From positions 1-39,782 of the forward strand of contig CAJXWJ010000031.1 of assembly GCA_913062925.1 (NCBI GenBank): a stretch of DNA of 39,782 nucleotides. The letters are read 5' to 3'. A model generated the notes under the pieces. That model saw nothing but the letters and a program-made list of their open reading frames with translations. It was not told the DNA's origin and ran no database searches. Positions 16,521 to 25,309 of this stretch are shown here, one piece after another. A program made the position numbers and the translations under genes. How positions within the stretch are numbered: the stretch's first letter is position 1; each line of letters opens with the position of its first letter. Origin of the DNA: an uncultured Pseudorhodobacter sp. (GTDB taxonomy: Bacteria; Pseudomonadota; Alphaproteobacteria; Rhodobacterales; Rhodobacteraceae).

Positions 16521-18272
16521 ATGACCGAAACCTCTGAACAAACCTATCAGGTTCTGGCGCGCAAATATCGCCCCGCGACTTTTGCCGATCTGGTCGGGCA
16601 AGAGGCGATGGTCCGCACCTTGAAAAACGCCTTTGCGGCCGAGCGAATTGCCCATGCTTTCATGATGACAGGCATTCGCGGCACCGGCAAAACCACCACC
16701 GCGCGGATCATTGCCAAGGGGTTGAACTGTGTGGGCCCCGATGGCACGGGTGGGCCTACCACCGAGCCTTGTGGCCGGTGTGAGCCCTGCATCGCGATTG
16801 CAGAGGGGCGTCATGTTGATGTGATGGAGATGGATGCGGCCTCGCGCACAGGCGTGGGGGATATGCGGGAAGTCATTGATTCTGTGCATTATCGCGCCGC
16901 CTCGGCCCGCTATAAGATTTATATCATCGACGAAGTGCATATGCTGTCGAACGCCGCCTTCAACGCGCTGCTGAAGACGCTGGAAGAGCCGCCTGCGCAT
17001 GTGAAATTCATCTTTGCCACCACCGAAATTCGCAAAGTGCCGGTGACGGTGCTGTCACGCTGTCAGCGCTTTGATCTGAAACGCATCGAGCCAGAGGTGC
17101 AGATTGCGCTTTTGCGCAAGATCGCCACCGCCGAGGGCGCGCAGATTTCGGATGGGGCTTTGGCGCTGATCACACGCGCGGCCGAAGGCTCGGCGCGTGA
17201 TGCCACCAGCCTGCTGGATCAGGCGATCTCGAACGGGGCCGGAGAGACCACGGCCGATCAGGTGCGCGCGATGCTGGGTCTTGCCGACCGTGGCCGGGTG
17301 CTGGATCTGTTTGATCTGATCATGAAGGGCGATGCGGCGGGGGCTTTGGCGGAACTGTCGGGGCAATATGCCGATGGCGCAGACCCGATGGCGGTGCTGC
17401 GCGATCTGGCCGATATCACGCATTGGGTCTCGGTGATCAAGATCACCCCAAGCGCAGCCGAAGACCCGACGACGCCGCAAGAAGAACGCGAACGCGGGCT
17501 GGCGATGGCGCAGGCCTTGCCGATGCGGGTGCTGTCGCGGATGTGGCAGATGTTGCTTAAGGCCTTGGAAGAAGTGGCCTTTGCGCCCAATGCGATGATG
17601 GCGGCTGAGATGGCGGTGATCCGCCTGACCCATGTCTCGGATCTGCCCGACCCTGAAACCTTGGTGAAAAAGCTGATGTCAGAGCCGCGCCCAAGCGGCG
17701 GTGGCAGTGGCGGTGCGCCTGCGGGTGGCGGTGGCGCCGGCATGGTGCATGGCGCGATGCGCATGGCGCCCGCGTCACCCGCGCGCGGGCCGACGATGCA
17801 GGGCGGTCAAGCGCTTGCACTGGCGCAAGGCCAGATGCCGGTCTATGCGACCTTTGACCAGGTCGTGGCACTGATCCGCGAAAAGCGTGACATGCGCCTG
17901 CTGATGGAGGTGGAAACCAGCCTGAAGCTGGCGAAATACGCCCCCGGTCGGATTGAATTTGAACCCGCGGCCAATGCCGCCCCTGATCTTGCTGCAAGGC
18001 TGTCGCAGCGGCTGCAAACTTGGACGGGTGAACGCTGGGGGGTGTCGATCGTCTCGACCGGCGGCGCGGCGACGATTGCGCAAGAGCGCGACCGCGCCGA
18101 GGAAGACCAGCGCGCCGAGGTGATGGAAAACCCCTTGGTGCAAGCCGTGATCGCGGCCTTTCCCGGTGCCAAGATCAGCGAAATTCGCACTGCCGCGGCG
18201 ATGCAAGCCTCTGCTGCCATCGAGGCCTTGCCCGAGGTTGAAGACGAATGGGACCCCTTTGAAGATGACTAA
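16521..18272 (+). CDS. dnaX: DNA polymerase III subunit gamma/tau
   Basis: Clamp-loader ATPase of 583 aa. The AAA+ domain has Walker A GIRGTGKTT (51-59), four zinc-binding cysteines (Cys70, 84, 87, 90), Walker B DEVH (137-140), and the sensor words ATTEIRKVP and LSRCQRFD. Domain III continues to about residue 385, followed by a Gly-rich linker (about 392-408) and the tau-specific C-terminal part that contacts polymerase and helicase. AAGGG precedes the ATG. It heads the conserved dnaX-ybaB-recR set with a 9-nt gap to ybaB. No convincing programmed frameshift site is seen, so a short gamma form, if made, would need another route. Confidence 0.97.
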   Translation: MTETSEQTYQVLARKYRPATFADLVGQEAMVRTLKNAFAAERIAHAFMMTGIRGTGKTTTARIIAKGLNCVGPDGTGGPTTEPCGRCEPCIAIAEGRHVDVMEMDAASRTGVGDMREVIDSVHYRAASARYKIYIIDEVHMLSNAAFNALLKTLEEPPAHVKFIFATTEIRKVPVTVLSRCQRFDLKRIEPEVQIALLRKIATAEGAQISDGALALITRAAEGSARDATSLLDQAISNGAGETTADQVRAMLGLADRGRVLDLFDLIMKGDAAGALAELSGQYADGADPMAVLRDLADITHWVSVIKITPSAAEDPTTPQEERERGLAMAQALPMRVLSRMWQMLLKALEEVAFAPNAMMAAEMAVIRLTHVSDLPDPETLVKKLMSEPRPSGGGSGGAPAGGGGAGMVHGAMRMAPASPARGPTMQGGQALALAQGQMPVYATFDQVVALIREKRDMRLLMEVETSLKLAKYAPGRIEFEPAANAAPDLAARLSQRLQTWTGERWGVSIVSTGGAATIAQERDRAEEDQRAEVMENPLVQAVIAAFPGAKISEIRTAAAMQASAAIEALPEVEDEWDPFEDD

Positions 18273-18281
18273 GAGGTTGAA

Positions 18282-18626
18282 ATGCTAAAAGGTTTAGGCG
18301 GTCTTGGCGATATGGCCAAGATGATGAAAGCAGCGCAAGACATGCAGGCCAAAATGGCCGAGATGCAAGACGAGCTGGCCCGCACCGTGGTGATCGGTGA
18401 AGCGGGGGCGGGGCTTGTGAAAGCCCGCTGCACCGCCAAAGGCGAGGTGACGGGGCTGGATATTGACCCTTCGATCCTTGTCGCCTCGGAAAAAGAGGTG
18501 GTCGAAGACCTGATCTTGGCCGCGCTGCGCGATGCGCAGGCAAAAGCCGCCGCGCGTGGGCAGGCCGAGATGCAAAAGATGACCCAAGCGCTTGGCCTGC
18601 CGGCCGATATGAAATTGCCGTTCTGA
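18282..18626 (+). CDS. Nucleoid-associated protein, YbaB/EbfC family
   Basis: A 114-aa DNA-binding protein. The long N-terminal helix ([20 protein letters not shown]), the middle strands ([23 protein letters not shown]) and the C-terminal helix are all typical, as is the Met-rich tail. It lies between dnaX and recR with gaps of 9 and 11 nt, the usual bacterial order. It binds DNA as a dimer and is thought to affect nucleoid structure and gene expression. Confidence 0.95.
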   Translation: MLKGLGGLGDMAKMMKAAQDMQAKMAEMQDELARTVVIGEAGAGLVKARCTAKGEVTGLDIDPSILVASEKEVVEDLILAALRDAQAKAAARGQAEMQKMTQALGLPADMKLPF

Positions 18627-18637
18627 AGGCTGGCAGA

Positions 18638-19234
18638 ATGCAAGACAGCCGCGACATCGAAACGCTGATCGAGCTGATGGCGCGGCTGCCCGGTCTTGGG
18701 CCGCGCTCGGCGCGCCGGGCTGTGCTGACCTTGCTGAAAAAGCGCGAGGCGCTGATGGCACCCTTGGCGCAAGCCATGGCGGGCGTGGCGCTTTCGGCCA
18801 AGGATTGCGGCATTTGCGGCAATATCAGCAGCCAAGCCACCTGCCCGATTTGCGCCGACCCTGCCCGCGCCACTGGCGAGATTTGCGTGGTGGAAGACGT
18901 CGCTGACCTTTGGGCGATGGAGCGCGGCCAAGCCTTTCGCGGCCGCTATCATGTGCTGGGCGGCACGCTTTCGGCGCTGGATGCGATGGGGCCGGACGAG
19001 CTGGGCATCCCCCGCCTTGCCGCCCGCGTGGCAAGCGAAGGCATCACCGAAGTCATCCTTGCGCTGGGGGCCACCGTTGATGGCCAGACCACTGCGCATT
19101 ACATCGCCGACAGTCTGGGCGGGGCAGAGGTGCAGATCACCTCGCTGGCGCAAGGCGTGCCGATTGGCGGCGAGCTGAACTATCTGGACGATGGCACCAT
19201 CGGCGCCGCCCTGCGCGCGCGGCGCAGATTTTAG
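18638..19234 (+). CDS. recR: Recombination mediator RecR
   Basis: A 198-aa recombination and repair protein that helps load RecA with RecO (and RecF). It shows the N-terminal helix-hairpin-helix ([11 protein letters not shown], 17-27), a four-Cys zinc motif (Cys57, 60, 69, 72), the Toprim domain starting at [14 protein letters not shown], and the C-terminal [16 protein letters not shown]. Length and motif order are standard. It ends in ARRRF and is followed within a few bases by an intrinsic terminator, which closes the dnaX-ybaB-recR unit. Confidence 0.97.
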   Translation: MQDSRDIETLIELMARLPGLGPRSARRAVLTLLKKREALMAPLAQAMAGVALSAKDCGICGNISSQATCPICADPARATGEICVVEDVADLWAMERGQAFRGRYHVLGGTLSALDAMGPDELGIPRLAARVASEGITEVILALGATVDGQTTAHYIADSLGGAEVQITSLAQGVPIGGELNYLDDGTIGAALRARRRF

Positions 19235-19239
19235 GCAAA

Positions 19240-19265
19240 GCCAAAGCTTTCGGCCTATTTTTTTT
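19240..19265 (+). terminator. Intrinsic terminator after recR
   Basis: GCCAAAGCTTTCGGC (19240-19254) is a near-perfect palindrome able to form a short hairpin. It is followed by CTA and eight T residues (19258-19265). Position and T-run fit a Rho-independent terminator for the dnaX-recR operon. Confidence 0.7.
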
Positions 19266-19266
19266 C

Positions 19267-19294
19267 TTGAACTGCGATCGACAGCACCTATTTT
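19267..19294 (+). promoter_or_regulatory. Sigma-70 promoter candidate of the cold-shock gene
   Basis: TTGAAC (19267-19272) and TATTTT (19289-19294) are spaced 16 bp apart, directly after the recR terminator. A start site near 19301 would give the cold-shock gene an untranslated leader of about 115 nt (to 19416), long enough for the temperature-responsive folding known for cspA leaders. No other gene fits in 19235-19416. Confidence 0.55.
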
Positions 19295-19416
19295 TAAGGG
19301 GCGTTGTTATCGCTACTCGATCCCTGTCTCCGTTATCGGCCACAGCCTTCGATCAAAAGCTGACTGCGCCGAACCGCCGCAATCTCGCGGGCGGACTTGC
19401 TAGAGGAGACTTCACG

Positions 19417-19623
19417 ATGGCTAAGGGCACCGTGAAATGGTTCAATGAAACCAAAGGTTACGGCTTTATCGCGCCAGAGGGCGGATCAAAGGATGTTTTC
19501 GTGCATATCACCGCGCTGGAACGCGCGGGGCTGCGGTCATTGAAAGATGGTCAAGCGGTGACGTTTGACATCGAAGCCGGCCGAGATGGCCGCGAATCGG
19601 CGATCAACCTGTCGGTGGCATGA
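19417..19623 (+). CDS. Cold-shock domain protein, CspA family
   Basis: A 68-aa single cold-shock (OB-fold) domain that binds single-stranded RNA/DNA and acts as an RNA chaperone. The start MAKGTVKWFN is preceded by AGAGGAGA with suitable spacing; an upstream in-frame extension to 19267 is not needed. RNP1 (KGYGFIAP, 14-21) and RNP2 (VFVHI, 28-32) are intact. It is a single-gene unit with its own promoter and leader. Confidence 0.95.
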   Translation: MAKGTVKWFNETKGYGFIAPEGGSKDVFVHITALERAGLRSLKDGQAVTFDIEAGRDGRESAINLSVA

Positions 19624-19651
19624 TCTGACGCCCACCCGAAGATAGACCAGA

Positions 19652-19673
19652 GGGGCAGCCGCAAGCCTGCCCC
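19652..19673. terminator. Convergent hairpin between cold-shock and receiver-like genes
   Basis: GGGGCAG (19652-19658) and CTGCCCC (19667-19673) are a perfect 7-bp inverted repeat with an 8-nt loop between two converging genes. There is no clear T-run on either side, so a role in termination is likely but not certain. Confidence 0.5.
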
Positions 19674-19679
19674 CTTGGC

Positions 19680-20114
19680 TTAGGAAAACCGCAGCGGATA
19701 GCGATCTCGCAGCGCATGTTCGAACCCCATCCGCATGGAAAGACTTGTTGCAGGCCCGCGCAGCACCACGGGTTTTCCGCGCTGTTCTGGGAATTCTTGG
19801 GTCTTGCACTCGCTCGAGATCAGGATGACCGGCACCCGCGTCACCGCCTCGCCCAGCAGCATATGCGCGCGCCGCCCTGCCTCGAGCCCGCCGATATGGT
19901 CGCAATCCACCACCAGCAGACCATAGCCCGACGGATCGTCGATAACCGCCTCAAGCCCGGTGAATAGATCCAGATTGGCATCAATCGAGCCGCCAAGTTG
20001 CGCCAGCCGATTGTACAATCCGCAGCCCGCCTGATCAGCGCTGACCATCATTACCCGAATGTTGAGTCCGACGGGCGCAATATAAAGTTGCTCTATGGAA
20101 CGAAGAACCTGCAT
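19680..20114 (-). CDS. Response-regulator receiver-like protein (degenerate)
   Basis: A 144-aa stand-alone protein whose pattern (VMMVSAD, then LLVVDCDHIGG, then VPVILISSE, then KPVVLRGPAT) resembles a CheY-like receiver. The acidic N-terminal pair is reduced to one Asp, and the conserved Lys before Pro in the last strand appears replaced (RGP), so phosphorylation in the usual way is doubtful. AGGAGA lies 6 nt before the ATG. A CtrA-type box lies upstream, which would place the gene in the CtrA regulon (motility, signalling or gene-transfer functions in Rhodobacterales). No output domain is present. Fold assignment is moderate and the function is unknown. Confidence 0.65.
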   Translation of the reverse strand: MQVLRSIEQLYIAPVGLNIRVMMVSADQAGCGLYNRLAQLGGSIDANLDLFTGLEAVIDDPSGYGLLVVDCDHIGGLEAGRRAHMLLGEAVTRVPVILISSECKTQEFPEQRGKPVVLRGPATSLSMRMGFEHALRDRYPLRFS

Positions 20115-20135
20115 GATCGTCTCCTGTGCCTGCTT

Positions 20136-20179
20136 ATTCTGCCTTGTGCTTAAAGGTTAACGAAGCGTTAAGGCAGAAT
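20136..20179 (-). promoter_or_regulatory. CtrA-type box within a nested palindrome
   Basis: On the minus strand TTAACGCTTCGTTAAC matches the CtrA consensus TTAA-N7-TTAAC exactly (plus-strand 20156-20171). It lies about 43-57 nt upstream of the receiver-like gene start. It is enclosed by perfect 10-bp arms, ATTCTGCCTT (20136-20145) and AAGGCAGAAT (20170-20179). The consensus is established for alphaproteobacteria; regulation here is inferred. Confidence 0.55.
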
Positions 20180-20288
20180 TGCGGGCGCATTAAGGTATAT
20201 TTCGAGAGTTTAAGGCGGTTATTAGACATTGAACCCCCATCGTTACCGCGCCATGATTGACGCAAGATCAGCAGGAGTCTGACCCAAG

Positions 20289-21203
20289 ATGACAGGCCCA
20301 GATTACCAAAACCTTATCGATTCACAAATCCACAGCTTTATTCGTGCAACGGACTCTTGCTATCCGCCCGAGACCGCCAGCCTGGATATCGCCGGACAGC
20401 GCCGCGTTTACGACATAATGTGCGCGCAGTTCCGCCAGCCCTATCCCGAGGGGATTCGTGCCCAAGACGAAACAATCGCGGGGGTGCCCTGTCGGCGCTA
20501 CAGCGGTTCTGCGCCCAGCGTGCTGTATTTTCACGGCGGCGGTTTTGTGGTCGGCGGCTTGCACAGCCATGATGATGTATGCGCCGAAATCGCAGCGGCG
20601 ACGGGGTTAGAGGTGATCTCGGTCGATTATCGGCTGTCGCCCGAACATGACCATCCTGCCGCCTTTGAGGATGCTTGTGCGGTGGCCTTGGCACTGCGGG
20701 GGCCTTTGCTGCTGGTGGGCGACAGTGCGGGGGCCAATCTGGCGGCAGCGGCAGCACATGCGCTGCGCGGCAAGGCTGCAATTCTGGGGCAAGTGCTGAT
20801 CTATCCGGGACTTGGCGGCGATCGCAGTCGTGGCAGCTATCAAACCCACGCTTTCGCGCCAATGCTGACCCTGGCGGATGTGGAGTTTTATGCCAGCATT
20901 CGCGGGCCGGAAACCCGTGGCGACGCCAGCCTTGCGCCGCTGCAAGACAGCGATTTTTCGGGCCTGCCACCGACCTATGCAGTGGCCGCTGAATGCGATC
21001 CGCTTGCCGACGATGCTTTGGCCTACGGTGCCGCGATTGTGGCCGCAGGCGGTCAGGCATCTGCGCAAACCGAAGCGGGCCTTGTACATGGCTATCTGCG
21101 CGCGCGGCATATGTCTGACCGCGCGGCGGCGTCTTTTGCGCGGATCTGCGCAACCCTCTCGGCCTTTGCGCGCAGCGAATGGCCCTTTAAGGAAACCCAA
21201 TGA
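20289..21203 (+). CDS. Alpha/beta hydrolase, hormone-sensitive-lipase (HSL) family
   Basis: A 304-aa cytoplasmic carboxylesterase-type enzyme. It has the oxyanion-hole motif HGGG (82-85), nucleophile Ser146 in GDSAG, acid Asp237 in ECDPLADD and His267 in LVHGYL, a full catalytic triad. No signal peptide is seen. The ribosome-binding site (AGGAG) is 11 nt from the ATG, slightly long. It overlaps the class II aldolase by 4 nt (ATGA), so the two are co-translated. The pair could hydrolyse an ester or lactone and cleave or isomerise the product; the substrate is unknown. Confidence 0.88.
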   Translation: MTGPDYQNLIDSQIHSFIRATDSCYPPETASLDIAGQRRVYDIMCAQFRQPYPEGIRAQDETIAGVPCRRYSGSAPSVLYFHGGGFVVGGLHSHDDVCAEIAAATGLEVISVDYRLSPEHDHPAAFEDACAVALALRGPLLLVGDSAGANLAAAAAHALRGKAAILGQVLIYPGLGGDRSRGSYQTHAFAPMLTLADVEFYASIRGPETRGDASLAPLQDSDFSGLPPTYAVAAECDPLADDALAYGAAIVAAGGQASAQTEAGLVHGYLRARHMSDRAAASFARICATLSAFARSEWPFKETQ

Positions 21204-21946
21204 CCCTACACGCCAATATCACCAACTGGGCCGAACGCGTCGACCTTGCCGCGGCCTTTCGCTGGACGGTCAAGCTGAACCTGCACGAGGCGGTGGCCAA
21301 CCACTTTAGCCTTGCCACCAATCCCGAAGGCACGCGGTTTCTGATCAACCCCAATGGCCGCCATTTTGCGCGTATCACGGCCTCGAGCCTGATCGAGATT
21401 GACGCCAATGACCCCAGCACGATGGACCGCCCCGATGCGCCCGACCCCACAGCTTGGGGCCTGCACGGCAGCATTCACCGCGCGCTGCCGCATGCGCGCT
21501 GCCTGATGCATGTGCATTCGATCCATGCCACCGTGCTGGCAAGCCTTGCCGATAGCAGCTTGCCGCCGATTGATCAGAACTCGGCGATGTTCTTTGGCCG
21601 TCAGGTGGTGGATGCCCATTACGGCGGCATGGCCTTTGCCGAAGAAGCCGCGCGCTGCGCTGATCTGCTGCGCGACCCGAAAATCACCACGCTGATCATG
21701 GGCAACCACGGCGTGCTGATCATCGGGCAAAACGTGGCGGATGCCTTTAACCGGCTGACCTATTTCGAACGCGCTGCCGAGACCTATATTCGTGCGCTGC
21801 AAACCGGCAAGCCACTGCGGGTGCTGTCGGATGCCGTGGCCGAAAAGACCGCCCAGGAATGGGAGGCTTATCCGGCCTTTGCCGAGTTCCATCTGCGCGA
21901 GATCAAGGCGCTGCTGGATGAGGAAGGTGCTAGCTACGCAAGCTAG
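21200..21946 (+). CDS. Class II aldolase/adducin family protein
   Basis: A 248-aa protein of the class II aldolase/adducin superfamily (fuculose-phosphate aldolase, ribulose-phosphate epimerase and relatives). The zinc-binding histidines are visible: HVH at 104-106 and His170 in MGNHGVL. The N-terminal part (NHFSLATNPEGTRFLINPNG) is the usual substrate loop. Many members of this non-sugar branch are uncharacterised, so aldolase activity should not be assumed. It is translated with the upstream esterase, and a strong stem-loop overlaps its stop codon. Confidence 0.88.
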   Translation: MTLHANITNWAERVDLAAAFRWTVKLNLHEAVANHFSLATNPEGTRFLINPNGRHFARITASSLIEIDANDPSTMDRPDAPDPTAWGLHGSIHRALPHARCLMHVHSIHATVLASLADSSLPPIDQNSAMFFGRQVVDAHYGGMAFAEEAARCADLLRDPKITTLIMGNHGVLIIGQNVADAFNRLTYFERAAETYIRALQTGKPLRVLSDAVAEKTAQEWEAYPAFAEFHLREIKALLDEEGASYAS

Positions 21947-21950
21947 CGCC
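21926..21950. terminator. Stem-loop overlapping the aldolase stop codon
   Basis: GGTGCTAGCT (21926-21935) pairs with AGCTAGCGCC (21941-21950) through one G-U wobble, with a 5-nt loop ACGCA. The aldolase TAG is inside the 3' arm. The hairpin lies between convergent genes, whose stops are 15 nt apart, and has no T-run. Confidence 0.5.
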
Positions 21951-21960
21951 CGCGCAGGGG

Positions 21961-22794
21961 CTAGGCGGTGAAAAACGGCTTGGCCTGCATCGAGGCCGGC
22001 ACCGCCACACCCATCCGCGCAAGGATTGATGGGGCCAGTGCAAGCTGGTCGAGCAGAACATCGCCTGCGGGCATCTGCGCATCGCCAAAGTAGTAAAACG
22101 CCACATCCTGCTGCAAGGGATCGGCACCGCCATGATGGCCGCGCGCGTCTTGGCCGTGGTCGGCGGTGATGATCACCTCGTAGCCCGCGGCGCGCCAGCG
22201 GTGCACAAAGGGCGCCATCTGGGCATCAAGCATATAGCAGGCGTTGTCCATTTCTTCGCAGTCGTGATAAAAACGGTGCCCCATGCTGTCGAGCGTGCAG
22301 CTGTGATACATTGCATAATCGACGCCCTTGACCTCGCACAGGCGGGTGAGCGTGGCGAAGAGATCGACATCAGAGGGCGTCATCTGATTGATGTTGTCAT
22401 AGCCGGTCATGGTGTGAAACCGGCCGTGATGGATCGGGCCTGCCTCCTCGTCATACTCGATATCGCGCACCAAATCGAAGGGGCTGCGGTTGAACAGTTC
22501 GGACCAAAAGCTGTGGGCGACAGCGCCTGTGCGTTTACCCGCGGCGGAAAGTTCGGAAAACACATCGGGTTGGGCCAGCCGGTAGACCGCCTCATTGCCC
22601 CAGACCCGGTGCTGTTGCGGCGGCACGCCGGTGTGGATCGAGGCATAGCAGGAAGCCGAGGTCGAGGGCAGCGTCGCCCGCATCCGCCAGACCCGCGCCT
22701 CGCCGCTGGCAACCCAGCCTTCAAGATTGCCAAAGAGCCTGCGCCAATTGCGGTAGGGCACGCCGTCGATGAGGATCAGCAGCAGTTTTTTCAT
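21961..22794 (-). CDS. Alkaline phosphatase superfamily protein, nucleotide pyrophosphatase/phosphodiesterase-like
   Basis: A 277-aa metal-dependent hydrolase without a signal peptide. The start at 22794 (MKKLLLILIDG) is chosen because GAAAGG lies upstream; a frame from 22851 would extend into the intergenic repeat. Metal-site motifs are in order: IDG near residue 9, the Ser/Thr nucleophile region LPSTSASCYASIHTG (about 42-56), LDSMGH near 160, TADHGQ near 202 and HHGG just after. This is shorter than secreted NPP enzymes. It follows the ABC-transporter genes on the same strand, separated by 72 nt with a palindromic repeat, so it may process the imported compound. The substrate is unknown. 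Confidence 0.82.
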   Translation of the reverse strand: MKKLLLILIDGVPYRNWRRLFGNLEGWVASGEARVWRMRATLPSTSASCYASIHTGVPPQQHRVWGNEAVYRLAQPDVFSELSAAGKRTGAVAHSFWSELFNRSPFDLVRDIEYDEEAGPIHHGRFHTMTGYDNINQMTPSDVDLFATLTRLCEVKGVDYAMYHSCTLDSMGHRFYHDCEEMDNACYMLDAQMAPFVHRWRAAGYEVIITADHGQDARGHHGGADPLQQDVAFYYFGDAQMPAGDVLLDQLALAPSILARMGVAVPASMQAKPFFTA

Positions 22795-22825
22795 GCAAAC
22801 CTTTCGGCGCGCGGCAGGGCAAGGA

Positions 22826-22861
22826 GCCTCCGGCGGGGATATTTTCACCAAGATGAAAGCG
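22826..22861 (+). repeat. Palindromic intergenic element, copy 2 (partial)
   Basis: GCCTCCGGCGGGGATATTTT followed by an AAGATGAAAGC tail. It matches copy 4 (31732-31785) closely, but the left hairpin arm is degenerate. It lies between the ABC ATPase stop and the phosphatase start, opposite to the direction of transcription. Confidence 0.7.
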
Positions 22862-22866
22862 CGGGC

Positions 22867-24498
22867 CTAGTTGCCTGCGCTTTCCATTTTGCGGCCCGCC
22901 AGCACCTTTTCCAGCCAGCCGATCTGCATTTCGGGGACCGAGGACAGCAAAAGATCGGTGTAATCGTCAAAGGGCGGCGTCAGCACATCGGTTTTGCTGC
23001 CATAGCGCACCACCTGGCCGCGATACATCACTGCGATCTTATCGGCGATGGCTTTGACCGTGGCCAGATCATGGGTGATGAAGAGATAGGCCACGGATTC
23101 GCGGGCTTGCAGATTGAGCAGCAGTTTCAGGATGCCATCGGCCACCAGCGGGTCGAGCGCTGAGGTGACCTCGTCGCAGATGATCAGCTTGGGCTTTGCG
23201 GCCAGCGCGCGGGCGATGCAGACGCGTTGTTTTTGCCCGCCCGAGAGTTCGGCGGGAAAGCGGTCGATAAAGCCCGCGCCCATTTCGATATCATCGAGCA
23301 ATTCCTGAATGCGCTGGCGTTTGGCCTCGCCTTTGAGGCCGAAGTAGAATTCCAGCGGGCGGCCGATGATGGTGCCGACGGTTTGGCGCGGGTTCATTGC
23401 GGTATCGGCCATTTGATAGATCATCTGCACCTCGCGCAGATCATCTTTGCTGCGGCTGGCCAGATCGGGCGACAGTTTGCGGCCTGCAAAGGTAAGATCG
23501 CCCTTGGCTGCGGGCAAAAGCCCGGTGATCACCCGCGCCAGCGTCGATTTGCCCGACCCGCTTTCGCCGACGATGGCAAGGGTTTGGCCTGCGGGCAGAT
23601 CGACCGAGACGTTTTTCAGCACATCGAAATTGGTGCCACGATAGCGTGCGGTGATGCCCGAGACGGAAAGCACGGCGGGGGCTTCGGTCTTTTCAACATG
23701 GTCGATCGAGCGCACCGAGACCAGCGCGCGGGTATAGTCTTCTTGCGGGTGGTTGATGATCTGATCGGTCGGGCCATATTCGACCTTTTTGCCGCCGCGC
23801 AGCACCAAGATGTCATCGGCGACCTGTGCCACTACGGCAAGATCATGGGTGATATAGAGCGCCGCCACGCCGGTATCGCGGATGGCTGCTTTGATCGCCA
23901 CTAGTACGTCGATCTGGGTGGTGACATCCAGCGCGGTGGTGGGTTCGTCAAAGATCACCAGATCGGGTTTGGGGCACAGCGCCATTGCCGTCATCGCGCG
24001 TTGCAACTGCCCGCCCGAGACTTGGTGCGGGTAGCGGTTGCCGAAATTGGCGGGATCGGGCAGGCCAAGCTTGTCAAAAAGATCGACCGCGCGGGCCTCG
24101 GCCTCGGCGCGGCCCATCACGCCGTGCAAGAGACTGGCCTCGATCACCTGTTCCATCAGGCGTTTGGCGGGGTTGAAGGCGGCGGCGGCCGATTGCGCGA
24201 CATAGGTGACCTCGCGGCCGCGCAGGATGCGCAGATCGCCCGCACTCGCCTCGCGGATTTCGCGGCCGTTGAGCAGGATATGCCCGCCCGTCAGCCGCAC
24301 GCCACCGCGACCGTAGGCCATGGCCGACAGCCCGATGGTGGATTTGCCCGCACCCGATTCGCCGATCAGCCCCAGCACGCGGCCCTGTTGCACCGCGACC
24401 GAGACATTATTGACCAAGACCACATTGCGCGGCGCTTCGCCCGGCGGATAAGAGGTGGCCTCGATCCGCAAACCTTTGATATCCAGAACATTATGCAC
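22867..24498 (-). CDS. ABC transporter ATP-binding protein, fused DppD-DppF type
   Basis: A 543-aa protein with two complete nucleotide-binding domains, equivalent to the two separate ATPases of oligopeptide importers. NBD1 has Walker [10 protein letters not shown], signature VSGGQLQRA and Walker [16 protein letters not shown]2 (from about residue 270) has [18 protein letters not shown] and [12 protein letters not shown]. Two consecutive GTG codons could start it; the second (24498) has the better 5-nt spacing from AGGAGG, and the first is 24501. It overlaps the upstream permease gene by 8 nt. Confidence 0.93.
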   Translation of the reverse strand: MHNVLDIKGLRIEATSYPPGEAPRNVVLVNNVSVAVQQGRVLGLIGESGAGKSTIGLSAMAYGRGGVRLTGGHILLNGREIREASAGDLRILRGREVTYVAQSAAAAFNPAKRLMEQVIEASLLHGVMGRAEAEARAVDLFDKLGLPDPANFGNRYPHQVSGGQLQRAMTAMALCPKPDLVIFDEPTTALDVTTQIDVLVAIKAAIRDTGVAALYITHDLAVVAQVADDILVLRGGKKVEYGPTDQIINHPQEDYTRALVSVRSIDHVEKTEAPAVLSVSGITARYRGTNFDVLKNVSVDLPAGQTLAIVGESGSGKSTLARVITGLLPAAKGDLTFAGRKLSPDLASRSKDDLREVQMIYQMADTAMNPRQTVGTIIGRPLEFYFGLKGEAKRQRIQELLDDIEMGAGFIDRFPAELSGGQKQRVCIARALAAKPKLIICDEVTSALDPLVADGILKLLLNLQARESVAYLFITHDLATVKAIADKIAVMYRGQVVRYGSKTDVLTPPFDDYTDLLLSSVPEMQIGWLEKVLAGRKMESAGN

Positions 24499-25309
24499 CA
24501 CGGCCTCCTTTCAGGCTGGAGGTGCGCGACAGCACCCAATCCGCCACAAGGTTGACCGAGATCGCCAGCGCCGCAATCGCCATCGCAGGCGCAAGAGCCG
24601 CCGGAATGCCGTAGACCAGCCCCGCCGAGTTTTCTTTCACCAGCCCGCCCCAATCTGCCAAGGGCGGTTGCACCCCAAGCCCAAGGAAGGACAGCGTCGA
24701 GATGAACAGCACCGCAAAGATAAAGCGCAGCCCCAGTTCGGCCACCAAAGGCGACAGCGCGTTGGGCAGGATCTCGTGAAAGATCACCCAAGAGGTGCCC
24801 TCGCCACGCAGGCGGGCGGCCTCGACGTAATCCATCACCGTGATATCGACGGCCACCGCTCGGCTGAGGCGGAACACGCGGGTGGAATCCAACAGCCCCA
24901 TCACCACAATCAGCGTGAAAACCGAAACATCAACCGCCGTCAGCACCACCAGCGCCAAGATCAGCGAGGGGATCGCCATCACCAGATCGACAAAGCGCGA
25001 CAGCGCCAGATCGACCCAGCCGCCTGCGGTGGCGGCCAGAAACCCCAGCACCGACCCGGTGACAAAGGACAGGATCGTGGCACAGGTTGCGATAAAGATC
25101 GTCACCTGCGCGCCATAGATCATCCGCGTCAGCAGATCGCGGCCAATCGAATCCGTGCCCAGCAGATGCTTGGCCGACATCGGATCCCAGACCCCGCCCA
25201 CCAGTTCGTCCATCTTATAGGGCGCAATCCATTGCGCAAAAATCGCCACCAGAAAGAAGCCTCCGGTCAGCACCAGCCCCAGCAGGGCAGAAACGGGAAT
25301 ACGGCTCAT
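24491..25309 (-). CDS. ABC transporter permease, DppC/OppC type
   Basis: A 272-aa inner-membrane permease with an N-terminal helix (LLGLVLTGGFFLVAIFAQW), the family word LGTDSIGRDLLTRMIYGAQ after it, and five further helices. The ATPase-contact (EAA) region reads YVEAARLRGEGTSWVIFHEILPNAL. It overlaps the upstream DppB-type permease by 4 nt. Assignment to the peptide/nickel (family 5) class is firm; the substrate is not determined. Confidence 0.93.
   Translation of the reverse strand: MSRIPVSALLGLVLTGGFFLVAIFAQWIAPYKMDELVGGVWDPMSAKHLLGTDSIGRDLLTRMIYGAQVTIFIATCATILSFVTGSVLGFLAATAGGWVDLALSRFVDLVMAIPSLILALVVLTAVDVSVFTLIVVMGLLDSTRVFRLSRAVAVDITVMDYVEAARLRGEGTSWVIFHEILPNALSPLVAELGLRFIFAVLFISTLSFLGLGVQPPLADWGGLVKENSAGLVYGIPAALAPAMAIAALAISVNLVADWVLSRTSSLKGGRGA

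Noticed and set aside
17665-17671. GAAAAAG in dnaX as a programmed frameshift site
   Set aside because: It lacks the first A of the E. coli A-AAA-AAG heptamer and no strong downstream hairpin was evident, so slippage is not supported.
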